NCBI RefSeq assembly: GCF_900100535.1
Contig: NZ_FNDG01000023.1
Span: 1-64,000 of the forward strand
Reading direction: 5' to 3'
Length of the DNA stretch: 64,000 nucleotides
Source of the DNA: Phytopseudomonas flavescens
GTDB lineage: Bacteria; Pseudomonadota; Gammaproteobacteria; Pseudomonadales; Pseudomonadaceae
Positions within the stretch are counted from its first letter, which is position 1; every line of letters starts with the position of its first letter. The notes beneath the pieces are model-generated. The model had not been told where the DNA came from. It made no database searches and worked only from the letters and a program-made list of their open reading frames with translations. Below are positions 25,965 to 34,853 of the stretch, in pieces. The position numbers were made by a program, and so were the translations under genes.

Positions 25965-26708
25965 TCAGAGGCTGCGCACCGCCACCAGCACGAGAAAATG
26001 CGCGGGGTAGAACAGGTAAGCCCAGCGCCGCACCGGCGGCACCACGAAGGGCGGTTGCCAGCGCAACAGCAGTAGGCCGAGCAGCGGGGCGAACAGGCAG
26101 ATAGCGAGCACGCTCCAGGCGAATGGATCGCCACGGGCAGCGTCGTGATAGAACGGCGCCCAGTAGTTCGCCGCCAGGCAGCAGAACATCGGTAGCAGCC
26201 AGCCCCCTCGCGGCATGCGCAGCGCCAGCAGGAACGCGGCCGGCAACACCGCGCCGAACGCACCGAACATCAGCCAGGCATGCCCGAACACGGCGATCAG
26301 CAACGCCGCCAGGCCCAGCAGGCAGGCCTGCGGGCGTGGGCGCTGCACGGCAGCGGCGATCAGCAGACCGAGCACCAGGGTCGGCAACACGTTGAGCGAC
26401 TCCGCCGTGGGCACCAGCAGTCGATAGGGCCACTCGGAGAGCAGCGAGAACAGTAGCAACCAGCCGAGATAGCTCGGCGAGACAGCAGCGCAATCGCCCA
26501 CTCTCGGCCGGGCGACGTTGGCGGCGATGGCCAGACAGAACAAGGGAAAGGCCACACGGCCGGGTACGTAGAGGAAATACAGGGAGGGCCAGACATGGCG
26601 CAAGTGGTCGACCAGCATGGTCAGCAGTGCCAGCCATTTGATCAGGTCGAGGGCCGCGTCACGACGCGAGGGGATGGGCCGAACGGGTGCTGCTGGAGGC
26701 ATGCGCAT
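25965..26708 (-). CDS. TraX-like multi-pass membrane protein
   Basis: 247 residues. The N-terminus SRRDAALDLIKWLALLTMLVDH followed by ~8 hydrophobic helices and a C-terminal YLFYPAHFLVLVAV match the TraX family, first known as F-pilin N-acetylase and related to acyltransferase-3 proteins. Chromosomal members have no established substrate. No conjugation genes are nearby. Start is uncertain: two ATGs (26708, 26702) and no strong ribosome site. Confidence 0.8.
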   Translation of the reverse strand: MRMPPAAPVRPIPSRRDAALDLIKWLALLTMLVDHLRHVWPSLYFLYVPGRVAFPLFCLAIAANVARPRVGDCAAVSPSYLGWLLLFSLLSEWPYRLLVPTAESLNVLPTLVLGLLIAAAVQRPRPQACLLGLAALLIAVFGHAWLMFGAFGAVLPAAFLLALRMPRGGWLLPMFCCLAANYWAPFYHDAARGDPFAWSVLAICLFAPLLGLLLLRWQPPFVVPPVRRWAYLFYPAHFLVLVAVRSL

Positions 26709-26810
26709 GCGTCACGCTGGTGGATCGAAGCTGCACGGTAGAGGCAGCCGGGGCCTGGACGCAACTGAAAAGGCGGCGTGGGGCAGAACCCCGCGCCGCC
26801 ATCCGTCGGC

Positions 26811-27110
26811 TTACTTCAGTTTCGCGTTGCAACTGCTCGACGCAGTGACCAGGCGCTTTTGCAGGGCGGGATCCGGCGGGACCTGTTTGCCCATCTCGGC
26901 CATTTCGGCCTCGCTGAATTCCTGGCTGACTTTGTCTGCTGCGCAGTCGCAGAAAGCCGTCAGTTGCGCTTTCGAGTGGCCGGACTGGGCGCCCTTCACA
27001 CATTCCTGCACGAAGGTCGACTTGGCTTCCGGTGACCAGGGTTCGGCTGCCACGGCCGGCAGGGCGAAGGCCAACGGTGCGAAAAGGGCGATCAGATGAC
27101 GGTAGCTCAT
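26811..27110 (-). CDS. Small secreted Cys-containing protein of unknown function
   Basis: 99 residues from ATG 27110, chosen for its AGGAGCCC ribosome site. A clear signal peptide ends ALPAVAAEPW, so the mature protein is ~77 residues and periplasmic or secreted. Four cysteines (QECVKG, FCDCAA, SSCNAK) suggest disulfides. No family with a known role is recognised. Confidence 0.75.
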   Translation of the reverse strand: MSYRHLIALFAPLAFALPAVAAEPWSPEAKSTFVQECVKGAQSGHSKAQLTAFCDCAADKVSQEFSEAEMAEMGKQVPPDPALQKRLVTASSSCNAKLK

Positions 27111-27285
27111 GGTGGGCTCCTGTTTCATGGATTCTGCGAGTCGGCTTTTGCGACTCTCTGCAGTGTGAGCCCTGCCAGGCCCATGAGTTCAGAGTAATTG
27201 GCCGGCAGAGCGCGGCCCGCGCCGTGCGGGCGGGCTCGCCAGCGGCCGGCCCTGCAGGCCAGCCTGGCGCCCGGTCGGCATTCGC

Positions 27286-28611
27286 TCAATGGAACAGCTC
27301 GGCGATGCAGACCGCGCCAATGAACGTGCCGAACCCGGCGGTCAGCGAGACCACCACGATGCGCCAGCCCAGGCGCCTGAAGGCGGGAATGTCCTTGGCG
27401 ATCGACAGGCCGGCGAAGGCCAGCATCGGGGTGATCACCGCCATGATGCCCACCGCATTGGCGGCTTCGGTGATCTGCGGCGCCAGCGGGCACCAGGGCG
27501 ATGTCAGGAACATCGCCACCAGGGACACCCAGCAGACCGCCGGCACCTTGCGCCGCAACAGCTGGCACAGCAACTCGCCGGCGAACGCGGCCATGATCAT
27601 CACCGCAGCGCCAGTGAAGGCCGCCACCGATAAGGTCTGCGAAGCCACGTAGTTGGCCAGCAGGGCCAGCGCGCCGGCTGCCAGCCAGGCACTGAAGCGC
27701 GCGGCCCAGCCCAGGTGCACCGGCTCGTCGACCACGTTCTCGGAAACCGCGCTGCTGGCGAATGACGCCTTGGTGGTGCGGCCGATCAGCGGCTCCAGCA
27801 CGCGGTAGCCCCAGACCGCCAGCGGCAGGGAGATGAACAGGGTGAAGTAGGTGCCCAGGGTGGTGGTGATCAGGTTCGCGGCGGCAGCCAGCGCCATCAC
27901 CTCCTTGGCCACCTCCGGGGTCTGCTGCGCAGCGACGGCACCTGCGGCGGCGGCCATGATGCTGCCCGAACCGATGCCCGCACCCATCGCCAGCGAATAG
28001 GGATGGAAGATGTTCAGGCTGGCGATGAAGCCGGCCACCACGGCCATGAACACCGCGCCGATGAGCGTGCCGGTGAGGTACTCGGCGAGCACGCCACGGC
28101 CTTCCGGCGAGTCCATGCCGTAGCGTTCGCCGATGATCGCCAGGCTCGGCTCGCGGCCAACGGAAAAGGTCGCGCCAACGGCCTCGCGCTTGATGCCCAG
28201 CAGCAGCGCCACCGGCAGCCCGAGCATGATGGTACCGACGAAATGCCCCAGTTCCTGGAACGCCAGCGCCCAGCCCGCCGCGATAACCGTGGGCAGCGAG
28301 CCGCCGACCACCAGGCCGAGCTTGGCGATGAACACCAGCAGGGCGTACTGCAAGATGGCCGCCGAACGCACCTGGGCCGCGCGGGAGACCGCCAGGGCGG
28401 CAGGCATGCGGTGACTGGCCAGGCCGACGGCGGCCCCCAGCAGCAAGGCCCAGATCATCGGCAACAGCACCAGCTTGCCGGGCCCTAGGGGAATGCTCAC
28501 GGAGCCGACGCTCTCTGCGATCAGCAGCACCAGGGCCGCCCAGAAATAAAGCTTCACGGTGTTGCTGACGGCATGCTCCTGGCCGATGGCCAGCGCTGGA
28601 TGCGTACTCAT
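27286..28611 (-). CDS. DUF3100 family multi-pass membrane protein (possible transporter)
   Basis: 441 residues from ATG 28611 (MSTHPALAIGQEHAV), with GGGGGAAGA upstream. About ten to twelve hydrophobic helices. The stretches GPGKLVLLPMIWALLLGAAVG and GAGIGSGSIMAAAAGAVAAQQTP are typical of DUF3100 proteins. Their substrate is not known to me. It is divergent from a LysR gene and next to an M20/ALDH/hydroxyacid-dehydrogenase operon, which suggests uptake or export of that pathway's substrate; this is inference from context. Confidence 0.8.
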   Translation of the reverse strand: MSTHPALAIGQEHAVSNTVKLYFWAALVLLIAESVGSVSIPLGPGKLVLLPMIWALLLGAAVGLASHRMPAALAVSRAAQVRSAAILQYALLVFIAKLGLVVGGSLPTVIAAGWALAFQELGHFVGTIMLGLPVALLLGIKREAVGATFSVGREPSLAIIGERYGMDSPEGRGVLAEYLTGTLIGAVFMAVVAGFIASLNIFHPYSLAMGAGIGSGSIMAAAAGAVAAQQTPEVAKEVMALAAAANLITTTLGTYFTLFISLPLAVWGYRVLEPLIGRTTKASFASSAVSENVVDEPVHLGWAARFSAWLAAGALALLANYVASQTLSVAAFTGAAVMIMAAFAGELLCQLLRRKVPAVCWVSLVAMFLTSPWCPLAPQITEAANAVGIMAVITPMLAFAGLSIAKDIPAFRRLGWRIVVVSLTAGFGTFIGAVCIAELFH

Positions 28612-28631
28612 TCTTCCCCCTGCGGCCCTTA

Positions 28632-28698
28632 GGGTCTGTTGACGTTTCAGCACGAGCCGCAGGCCGGGCGCGGCCGTGCGTGAAACATCAACAAACCC
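28632..28698. repeat. Short GGGTCTGTTGACGTTTCA-ended repeat
   Basis: Left end GGGTCTGTTGACGTTTCA (28632-28649) matches the 263-bp element at 7290-7552 exactly. The right end is GTGAAACATCAACAAACCC. The inner part is only ~25 nt, so this looks like an internally deleted relative. Confidence 0.7.
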
Positions 28699-28747
28699 TA
28701 GTAGCGGGCTCGGTTGTTGGTATGGTTGGGCAGATCGCAGGCCTCAG

Positions 28748-28806
28748 GGGTCGGTCGACGTCTCAACGTGCGCTGGCGCGGCGGTGCGTGAAACGTCGAC
28801 AGACCC
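28748..28806. repeat. Diverged GGGTCTGTTGACG-family repeat
   Basis: GGGTCGGTCGACGTCTCAAC at the left and GTGAAACGTCGACAGACCC at the right form an imperfect inverted repeat. It lies 50 bp from the preceding unit and probably arose from the same family. Confidence 0.55.
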
Positions 28807-28951
28807 GGGGGCCCGCTGGGCAGAATCAAAGGGGCTCGCGGGGAGCCGGGTTCGACCGCATGTGCTTGTTCTAGGATGCCGGCTGTGACGGTCGATGGCC
28901 CGAGTATGGACAGCACCTGCCGTCTCTCCAATAATCGATTCGGGAAATCAT

Positions 28952-28968
28952 GTTGCGTTTAAAACAAC
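28952..28968. promoter_or_regulatory. 17-bp dyad upstream of lysR, matching one upstream of the dehydrogenase operon
   Basis: GTTGCGTTTAAAACAAC lies 18 nt before the LysR start codon. It has the partial dyad GTTG...CAAC and shares 12 of 17 positions, including GTTGCG and CAAC, with GTTGCGAAAATAGCAAC at 33570-33586. LysR regulators commonly bind interrupted dyads of this size and repress their own genes, so this is a good candidate operator. Confidence 0.5.
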
Positions 28969-28986
28969 ACACCGAGTCCGCCAGCC

Positions 28987-29892
28987 ATGCGCACCATCCA
29001 CGAACAACGCCTGCACTATTTCGTCGAAGCGGTACGCCTGGGCAGCGTCAGGGCCGCTGCCGACGCGCTGGACATCGCCCCGTCGGCGGTCAGCCGGCAG
29101 ATCGCCCAGGTCGAATCGGAACTCGGCGTCGAATTGGTCGAGCGTCATCGCCGGGGCGTCAAGCCGACCGAGGCCGGTCGCCTGGTGCTGGACTACTTCC
29201 GCCAGCGGCAGACGCAGCTCGATGGCCTGCTCGACTCCATCGCCGACCTGCAGGACATCCGCACCGGCAGCCTGACCCTGGCCATCGGCGAGGGCTTCAT
29301 CGACGATATCTCGCCGGCACTGGGGGACTTCTCGATGCAACACCCGAACGTGGAGCTGCGCGTGAACATCGCCGGCACCAACGAGGTGATCCGCCAGGTG
29401 GCTGAGGACGAGGCCTACATCGGCCTGGTATTCAACCCGCCGAAGGGCTGTAACCTGCGCATCCATACCAGCCGCGCGCAGCCGCTGTACGCGGTGGTGG
29501 CAGCGGGGCACCCTCTGGCCAGGGACGGGCGCCCGGCGGTCACCCTGGACGAGCTGAACGCCCACCGCCTGGCCCTGCCGGATATTTCCTACGGCATCCG
29601 CCAGATCGTCGAATCGGTCGAGCAGACGGCGGGCGCGCGGCTCGAACCGACCCTGACCTGCAATACCTTTTCGATGCTCAAGCAGTATGCCCTGCAGGGT
29701 GGGGTCACGCTGTTGCCCGCCTTCGCCATCACCGACGAGATCCGCCAGGGCTCGCTGCGCGCGATCGCCCTGGCCGACCCCGGCTTCGCACGCCCCCATG
29801 CGGACCTGGTGACCCGCCTGGGACGGCGCCTGAGCCGGGCTGCCGAGCGTCTGCTCAAGGACATGATGCAGCGCATGACCGCCTTCCGGTGA
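28987..29892 (+). CDS. LysR-family transcriptional regulator
   Basis: 301 residues. The N-terminal winged helix-turn-helix is clear (LHYFVEAVRLGSVRAAADAL, APSAVSRQIAQVESELGVEL), followed by the periplasmic-binding-like effector domain (GSLTLAIGEGFIDDISPALG). It is convergent with the M20 hydrolase (3 nt apart) and divergent from the DUF3100 gene. It probably controls the neighbouring catabolic genes; see the matching dyads at 28952 and 33570. The inducer is unknown. Confidence 0.9.
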   Translation: MRTIHEQRLHYFVEAVRLGSVRAAADALDIAPSAVSRQIAQVESELGVELVERHRRGVKPTEAGRLVLDYFRQRQTQLDGLLDSIADLQDIRTGSLTLAIGEGFIDDISPALGDFSMQHPNVELRVNIAGTNEVIRQVAEDEAYIGLVFNPPKGCNLRIHTSRAQPLYAVVAAGHPLARDGRPAVTLDELNAHRLALPDISYGIRQIVESVEQTAGARLEPTLTCNTFSMLKQYALQGGVTLLPAFAITDEIRQGSLRAIALADPGFARPHADLVTRLGRRLSRAAERLLKDMMQRMTAFR

Positions 29893-29895
29893 CGC

Positions 29896-31053
29896 TCAGC
29901 GCGGTGCCAGCTCCTGCCCCACCAGTTCCGTCCACAGGCGTACGCCCGGCTCGATGACCGCATCGTTGAAGTCATAGAAGGGGTTGTGCAGCGGCGCCGA
30001 GGGCTGCTCACCGTCGACGCCGAGCCACAGGTAGGCGCCGGGGCGCGCCTCGAGCATGAAGGCGAAGTCCTCGGAGGCCATCGACGGGGCGATGCCGGCA
30101 AGGGTCCTTGCCTCGCCGAATGCCAGGGTCGCGGCCTGCAGCACGCGGGCGGCCTGCTGCGGATGGTTCTGCGTCACCGGGTAGCCACGCGTGTAGTCCA
30201 GCACCCCCGTCACTCCGTGCGCGGCAGGCGCGTGGGCCACCATCTCGGCGATCAGCGCCTCGACCTGTGCCCGCACGGCGCTGTCCAGGCAGCGCACGGT
30301 GCCTTGCAGGCGGGCGACCTCGGGAATCACGTTGATCGCCTCCCCGGCCTGCATCAGGGTCACGCTGACCACCGCCGAGGCCAGTGGCGAGAGGCGCCGC
30401 GAGACGATGGTCTGCAACTGCAGCACCAGGTCCGCTGCCGCCACGATCGGGTCGTTGCCGCGTTCCGGCATGGCGGCATGGCAGCCCTTGCCGGTGAGGG
30501 TGATGGCGAAGGTGTCCAGCGAGGCCATCATCGCCCCCGGGTTCACCGCGACGGTCCCCGCCGGCAGGCCGGGCCAGTTGTGCAGGCCATAGATGGCCTG
30601 CATCGGGAAGCGCTCGAAGAGCCCGTCATCGATCATCTTCTGCGCGCCGCCGAGGTTCTCCTCGGCAGGCTGGAACACGAAGTAGACGGTGCCGGCGAAG
30701 CCGCGCCGCTCGCTGAGATGCCGCGCCGTGGCCAGCAGGATCGCCGTGTGCCCGTCATGGCCGCAGGCGTGCATGCAGCCCTGGGCGGTGGAACGGTGCT
30801 CGATCTCGCCCAGCTCCTGGATCGGCAGCGCGTCCATGTCGGCGCGCAGGCCGATGCTCGGCCCCTCGCCGTGGCGCAGCACACCCACCACACCGGTGCC
30901 GCCCAGGCCACGGTGGACCTCCAGGCCGAAGCCTTCGAGCAGCTCGGCGACGCGTGCCGAGGTACGGTGCTCGGCGAACCCCAGCTCGGGCTGGGCGTGC
31001 AGTTGGCGACGCCAGTGGCGGGCGTCGGCCAACAGGGAATCAGGGATACTCAT
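29896..31053 (-). CDS. M20-family amidohydrolase (hippurate hydrolase-like)
   Basis: 385 residues. Typical start DARHWRRQLHAQPELGFAEH, then LRADMDALPIQE and the metal-binding HACGHDGHTAILLATA; later PERGNDPIVAAADLVLQLQ from the dimerisation domain. Such enzymes cleave N-acyl amino acids or similar amides, releasing the acid and amine. Third gene of a minus-strand operon, 4 nt after the aldehyde dehydrogenase. The substrate cannot be deduced. Confidence 0.9.
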   Translation of the reverse strand: MSIPDSLLADARHWRRQLHAQPELGFAEHRTSARVAELLEGFGLEVHRGLGGTGVVGVLRHGEGPSIGLRADMDALPIQELGEIEHRSTAQGCMHACGHDGHTAILLATARHLSERRGFAGTVYFVFQPAEENLGGAQKMIDDGLFERFPMQAIYGLHNWPGLPAGTVAVNPGAMMASLDTFAITLTGKGCHAAMPERGNDPIVAAADLVLQLQTIVSRRLSPLASAVVSVTLMQAGEAINVIPEVARLQGTVRCLDSAVRAQVEALIAEMVAHAPAAHGVTGVLDYTRGYPVTQNHPQQAARVLQAATLAFGEARTLAGIAPSMASEDFAFMLEARPGAYLWLGVDGEQPSAPLHNPFYDFNDAVIEPGVRLWTELVGQELAPR

Positions 31054-31057
31054 GGTG

Positions 31058-32578
31058 TCACTCCAGGCTCGCGCCGTAACCGAATCCGGCAGCCGGCTGG
31101 GCCGCGGTCTCGACCCAGACGCTCTTCACTTCGCTGTACTCGCGCAGGGCGTCCAGGCCTGACGAACGGCCGTAGCCGCTGTCGCCGTAGCCCCCGAAGG
31201 GCGAACTGACGTGAATGGTTTTGTAGCCGTTGACCCAGAAGGTGCCCGCGCGCACCGCGCGGGCCACCCGGTGGGCACGGCCGACGTCACGGGTCCATAC
31301 CGCACCGGCGAGGCCGAAGCGGCTGTCGTTGGCGAGGCGGATGGCGTCCGCTTCGTCCTCGAAGGGGATCGCCACCACCACCGGGCCGAAGATTTCCTCC
31401 TGGGCACAGGCCAGGCCGTTATGGCCGGCCAGTACGGTCGGGTTGACGTAGTAGCCCGGGGTCGCCGGCAGCGGCTCGACACCGTTGTCGACATGCCGGG
31501 CGCCTTCGCCAAGCGCCGTCTCCAGCATGCGCCGGACATGGGCGTACTGCTTGCGATTGTGGATCGGGCCGATCTGGGTCTCGTCATCGGCGGGGTCGCC
31601 GACCCTGAACTGGCTGGCGGCACGCGCCACGGCCTGGACGAAGCGCTCGTAGATCGAGGCCTGCACCAGCAGGCGCGAACCCGATACGCAGCTTTGTCCG
31701 GCCCCGGAGAAGATCGCCGCCTGGGCGCCCTTCACCGCCAGGTCCAGGTCGGCATCGGCGAACACGATATTGGCCGACTTGCCGCCCAGCTCCAGGACCA
31801 CTGGAATGCAGCGCTGCGCCGCCGCCGTGGCGATGTGTCGCCCGGTCGTCGGCGAGCCGACGAACACCACCTTGCGGATGTCCGCCTCGGCGATGACCTG
31901 CTGGCCGACCGTATGGCCCTGGCCGGCCAGCACGCTGACCAGGCCTTGCGGCGCACCGGCACGCTCGACCAGCACGCCGAGCAGCAGCGAGGTCAGCGGG
32001 GTCAGCTCGGAGGGCTTGAGGATCACCGCATTGCCGGCGGTGATGGCCGGCGCGATCTGCCAGCCGGCGGTGAAGATCGGCGCATTCCACGGGGTAATCT
32101 GCAGCACGGTGCCCAGCGGCTCGTAGGTGACATAGTTGAGGTGGCTGGTCGGCACCGGGATCACCTCGCCGTGCAGCTTGTCCGCCCAGCCCGCGTAGTA
32201 CTCGAACATCTCGGCGACCTTGATCACCTCGACCCGGGCATCGCGGATCGGCTTGTTCGACGTCGCCGACTCGATGACCGCCAGCGGCTCGGCCGCCTCG
32301 CGGACCAGCGCGCCGATACGCTGGATGATGCGCCCGCGGGCCTGCGCGGTCAGCGCCGCCCATTCGCCGCGCGCACGTTTCGCCGCGGCGTCCGCCAGGG
32401 CCACCACGCGGGCATCGGCATCCGGGTAGGCATAGGCGAGGCTGTCATCGTGGGCATTACGTACCTCGATGCGTTCGCCCTGACCGTCGACGAAGCGACC
32501 GGCCACATAGCTGGCGACCTGCTGGCGATCCCCCCAGAAGGGTTGCAACAGCGTCAGAATCGGCTCGTTCATTTTCAT
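31058..32578 (-). CDS. NAD(P)-dependent aldehyde dehydrogenase
   Basis: 506 residues. The ATG overlaps the stop of the upstream dehydrogenase gene (ATGA), which fixes the start. NAD-binding segment FVGSPTTGRHIATAAA, catalytic Glu in VLELGGKSANIVFADADLD and catalytic Cys in GAGQSCVSGSRLLV are intact; the C-terminal PFGGYGDSGYGRSSGLDAL is typical. It oxidises an aldehyde to an acid. Substrate unknown; it is flanked by a beta-hydroxyacid dehydrogenase and an amidohydrolase. Confidence 0.93.
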   Translation of the reverse strand: MKMNEPILTLLQPFWGDRQQVASYVAGRFVDGQGERIEVRNAHDDSLAYAYPDADARVVALADAAAKRARGEWAALTAQARGRIIQRIGALVREAAEPLAVIESATSNKPIRDARVEVIKVAEMFEYYAGWADKLHGEVIPVPTSHLNYVTYEPLGTVLQITPWNAPIFTAGWQIAPAITAGNAVILKPSELTPLTSLLLGVLVERAGAPQGLVSVLAGQGHTVGQQVIAEADIRKVVFVGSPTTGRHIATAAAQRCIPVVLELGGKSANIVFADADLDLAVKGAQAAIFSGAGQSCVSGSRLLVQASIYERFVQAVARAASQFRVGDPADDETQIGPIHNRKQYAHVRRMLETALGEGARHVDNGVEPLPATPGYYVNPTVLAGHNGLACAQEEIFGPVVVAIPFEDEADAIRLANDSRFGLAGAVWTRDVGRAHRVARAVRAGTFWVNGYKTIHVSSPFGGYGDSGYGRSSGLDALREYSEVKSVWVETAAQPAAGFGYGASLE

Positions 32579-33465
32579 TGCCCCTTACCGAAAAGCTGCT
32601 CGCTGGTACGCCGTGCGATACAGCAGAAATCCTCACCGTCCGCCAACGTCGCCGCGCTCTCGGCCCAGGCCCTGGCAGTCGCCGCTGCCAGCGGCAGGTC
32701 GAGGCCGAGCTGGGCGATCAGGTCGTGGGCCAGGCCGACGTCCTTGCGCATCAGGCCCATGCTGAAACCGGAGTCATAGGCCTTGTTCAGCACCCAGGTC
32801 GGGAACATGCCCTGGCTCGCCGCGCTGCGCCCGGAGCCGGCGTTGATGCCTTCTATCAGCTTTTCCGGGGCGACCCCGGCCCTGGCAGCCAGGGTCACCG
32901 CCTCGGCAGTGGTGATCAGGTGTGCGGCCGCCAGCAGGTTGTTGGCGATCTTGGCGATATTGCCCGCGCCCACCCCGCCGACGTGCACGCGGGTCGCGCT
33001 CATCGCCTCGAGCACCGGCAGGGCGCTGGCGAGCGCTTCGGCCTCGCCGCCGATGACCATGGTCATGGTGCCCGCCGCCGCGCCTGCCGGGCCACCGGAT
33101 ACCGGCGCATCGAGAAACTGCGCCCCGGCCGCGACGAATGCGGCCGCAACCGCCTGGCTGGTGGCCGGCGTCGAGGTGGTGGTGTCGACGATGACCGTGC
33201 CGGGACGAACGGCGGCGACCAGGCCATCGGCGCCGAAGCAGACCGCCTCGACGTGCTCGGCCTTGGGCAGCGACAGCACGATGACGTCACTGCGCCGCGC
33301 CAGGTCCGTCAGGTCGGTGGCGATGCCCACGCCGCTGGCGCTGGCCCGCTCGCGAGCGGCAGCGGACGGATCCAGGCCGAGCACCGACAGCCCTTTCGCG
33401 GCCAGGGTGATGGCCATGTTGCCACCCATATTGCCGAGCCCGATGACTCCGACGTGCAGTTTCAT
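32575..33465 (-). CDS. Beta-hydroxyacid dehydrogenase (3-hydroxyisobutyrate dehydrogenase family)
   Basis: 296 residues from ATG 33465 (MKLHVGVIGLGNMGGNMA). Rossmann GLGNMGGNMA at the start, substrate loop DAPVSGGPAGAAAGT and the catalytic Lys in NIAKIANNLLAAAH are present. The family oxidises 3-hydroxyacids to semialdehydes, which the adjacent aldehyde dehydrogenase could then oxidise. First gene of the three-gene operon; a LysR-type dyad lies 105 bp upstream. The actual substrate is not known. Confidence 0.9.
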   Translation of the reverse strand: MKLHVGVIGLGNMGGNMAITLAAKGLSVLGLDPSAAARERASASGVGIATDLTDLARRSDVIVLSLPKAEHVEAVCFGADGLVAAVRPGTVIVDTTTSTPATSQAVAAAFVAAGAQFLDAPVSGGPAGAAAGTMTMVIGGEAEALASALPVLEAMSATRVHVGGVGAGNIAKIANNLLAAAHLITTAEAVTLAARAGVAPEKLIEGINAGSGRSAASQGMFPTWVLNKAYDSGFSMGLMRKDVGLAHDLIAQLGLDLPLAAATARAWAESAATLADGEDFCCIARRTSEQLFGKGQ

Positions 33466-33812
33466 GTCGCGTTCCTCGATCGATTGTCGGTGCGGCTCGC
33501 GCGCCAGCGAGCCTGGATCGAGTATGCGCAGCTGAGGCATCACCTCCAATAAGGTCCCCGATGTTTAACGTTGCGAAAATAGCAACAGAAGACAGCCTCC
33601 ACCGCCTTGCCCCGCACCCGCGCCAGGCGGCGATCGGCGGCAGTGACCGGCCGGCCGACGGGGCCGGCCGATGCCACGGGCAACTTGAATGACGCCAATC
33701 GCTAACCGACAATCGCTCAGCGACCGCCGGTCGTGCCCCTTCGAGCCCCCGCCCTCGAGGGTCGGCAGCGTGACCACGACGAGCGGAGCAGATGATTCGA
33801 CGGAGAGCCGCC
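33466..33812. other. Divergent promoter region between dehydrogenase operon and threonine aldolase
   Basis: 347 bp without a gene. It includes an AT-richer patch (TGTTTAACGTTGCGAAAATAG, about 33563-33582) with the 17-bp dyad at 33570-33586. Promoters for both divergent units should lie here. No repeat family member is seen. Confidence 0.5.
33570..33586. promoter_or_regulatory. 17-bp dyad upstream of the hydroxyacid dehydrogenase operon
   Basis: GTTGCGAAAATAGCAAC is a perfect 5-bp dyad (GTTGC / GCAAC) with a 7-nt AT-rich spacer. It shares the GTTGCG...CAAC pattern and length with the site just before the lysR gene at 28952-28968. Likely binding site of that LysR protein; inference from shape and position. 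Confidence 0.5.
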
Positions 33813-34853
33813 ATGCCCGAGACGTCCCAGCAATTCGCCAGTGACAACTACTCGGGCATCTGCCCCGAGGCCTGGGAGGCCATGGCAGAGGCCAACCTGG
33901 GCCACCAGCGCGCCTACGGCGACGACCAGTGGACGGCCCGCGCCGCCGACCACTTCCGCCGCCTGTTCGAAACCGACTGCGACGTGTTCTTCGCCTTCAA
34001 CGGCACCGCCGCCAACTCCCTCGCGCTGTCTGCCCTGTGCCAGAGCTACCACAGCGTGATCTGCTCGGAGACCGCCCACGTCGAGACCGACGAATGCGGT
34101 GCGCCGGAATTCTTCTCCAACGGCTCCAAGTTGCTCACCGCCGCTACCGAGGCAGGCAAGCTGACACCTGCATCGATTCGCGAAATCGCCCTCAAGCGCA
34201 AGGATATCCACTACCCGAAACCGCGGGTGGTCACCCTGACCCAGGCCACCGAGGTCGGTACCGTCTACCGTGCCGAGGAAATCCAGGCGATCAGCCAGAC
34301 CTGTGAAGAACTCGGCCTCAACCTGCACATGGATGGCGCGCGCTTCTCCAACGCCTGTGCCTTTCTCGGCAGCACGCCGGCCGAGCTGACCTGGAAGGCG
34401 GGGGTCGACGTGCTCTGCTTCGGCGGCACCAAGAACGGCATGGCGGTCGGCGAGGCGATCCTGTTCTTCAACCGCGACCTGGCGGAAGACTTCGACTACC
34501 GCTGCAAGCAGGCCGGGCAACTGGCCTCGAAGATGCGCTACCTGTCGGCGCCCTGGGTCGGCATCCTGCAGAACGACGCCTGGCTGCGCTACGCCAACCA
34601 CGCCAACCACTGCGCCCAGTTGCTCGCCAGGCTGGTGCAGGACATTCCCGGTGTCAGCCTGATGTTCCCGGTGCAGGCCAATGGCGTGTTCCTGCAGATG
34701 TCCGAGCCCGCCCTCGCCGCCCTGGCCGCCCGCGGCTGGCGCTTCTACACCTTCATCGGTGCCGGTGGGGCACGCTTCATGTGCTCCTGGGACACCGAAG
34801 AAGCCCGTGTGCGCCAGTTGGCAACGGCGATTCGCGAGGTCATGGCCGGCTAG
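33813..34853 (+). CDS. ltaA: Low-specificity threonine aldolase
   Basis: 346 residues from ATG 33813, chosen for its GGAGA site; an earlier in-frame ATG at 33792 is less likely. PLP fold type I: FAFNGTAANSLALSAL, HMDGARFSNA and the PLP lysine in CFGGTKNGMAVGEA. It cleaves threonine or allo-threonine to glycine and acetaldehyde. A homologue occupies the same position near gbcB in P. aeruginosa, tying it to glycine turnover. Its stop codon TAG is completed by the first G of a GGGTCTG-type repeat. Confidence 0.92.
   Translation: MPETSQQFASDNYSGICPEAWEAMAEANLGHQRAYGDDQWTARAADHFRRLFETDCDVFFAFNGTAANSLALSALCQSYHSVICSETAHVETDECGAPEFFSNGSKLLTAATEAGKLTPASIREIALKRKDIHYPKPRVVTLTQATEVGTVYRAEEIQAISQTCEELGLNLHMDGARFSNACAFLGSTPAELTWKAGVDVLCFGGTKNGMAVGEAILFFNRDLAEDFDYRCKQAGQLASKMRYLSAPWVGILQNDAWLRYANHANHCAQLLARLVQDIPGVSLMFPVQANGVFLQMSEPALAALAARGWRFYTFIGAGGARFMCSWDTEEARVRQLATAIREVMAG

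Larger units (their letters stand above)
28612..28986. other. Divergent promoter region between DUF3100 and lysR genes
   Basis: 375 bp without a gene. It holds two short repeat units of the GGGTCTGTTGACG family (28632-28698 and 28748-28806) and a 17-bp dyad just before the LysR start (28952-28968). Both gene promoters should be here. Confidence 0.6.

Noticed and set aside
31211..32779. 522-codon plus-strand frame opposite the aldehyde dehydrogenase
   Set aside because: Antisense shadow; the aldehyde dehydrogenase frame carries all catalytic residues.
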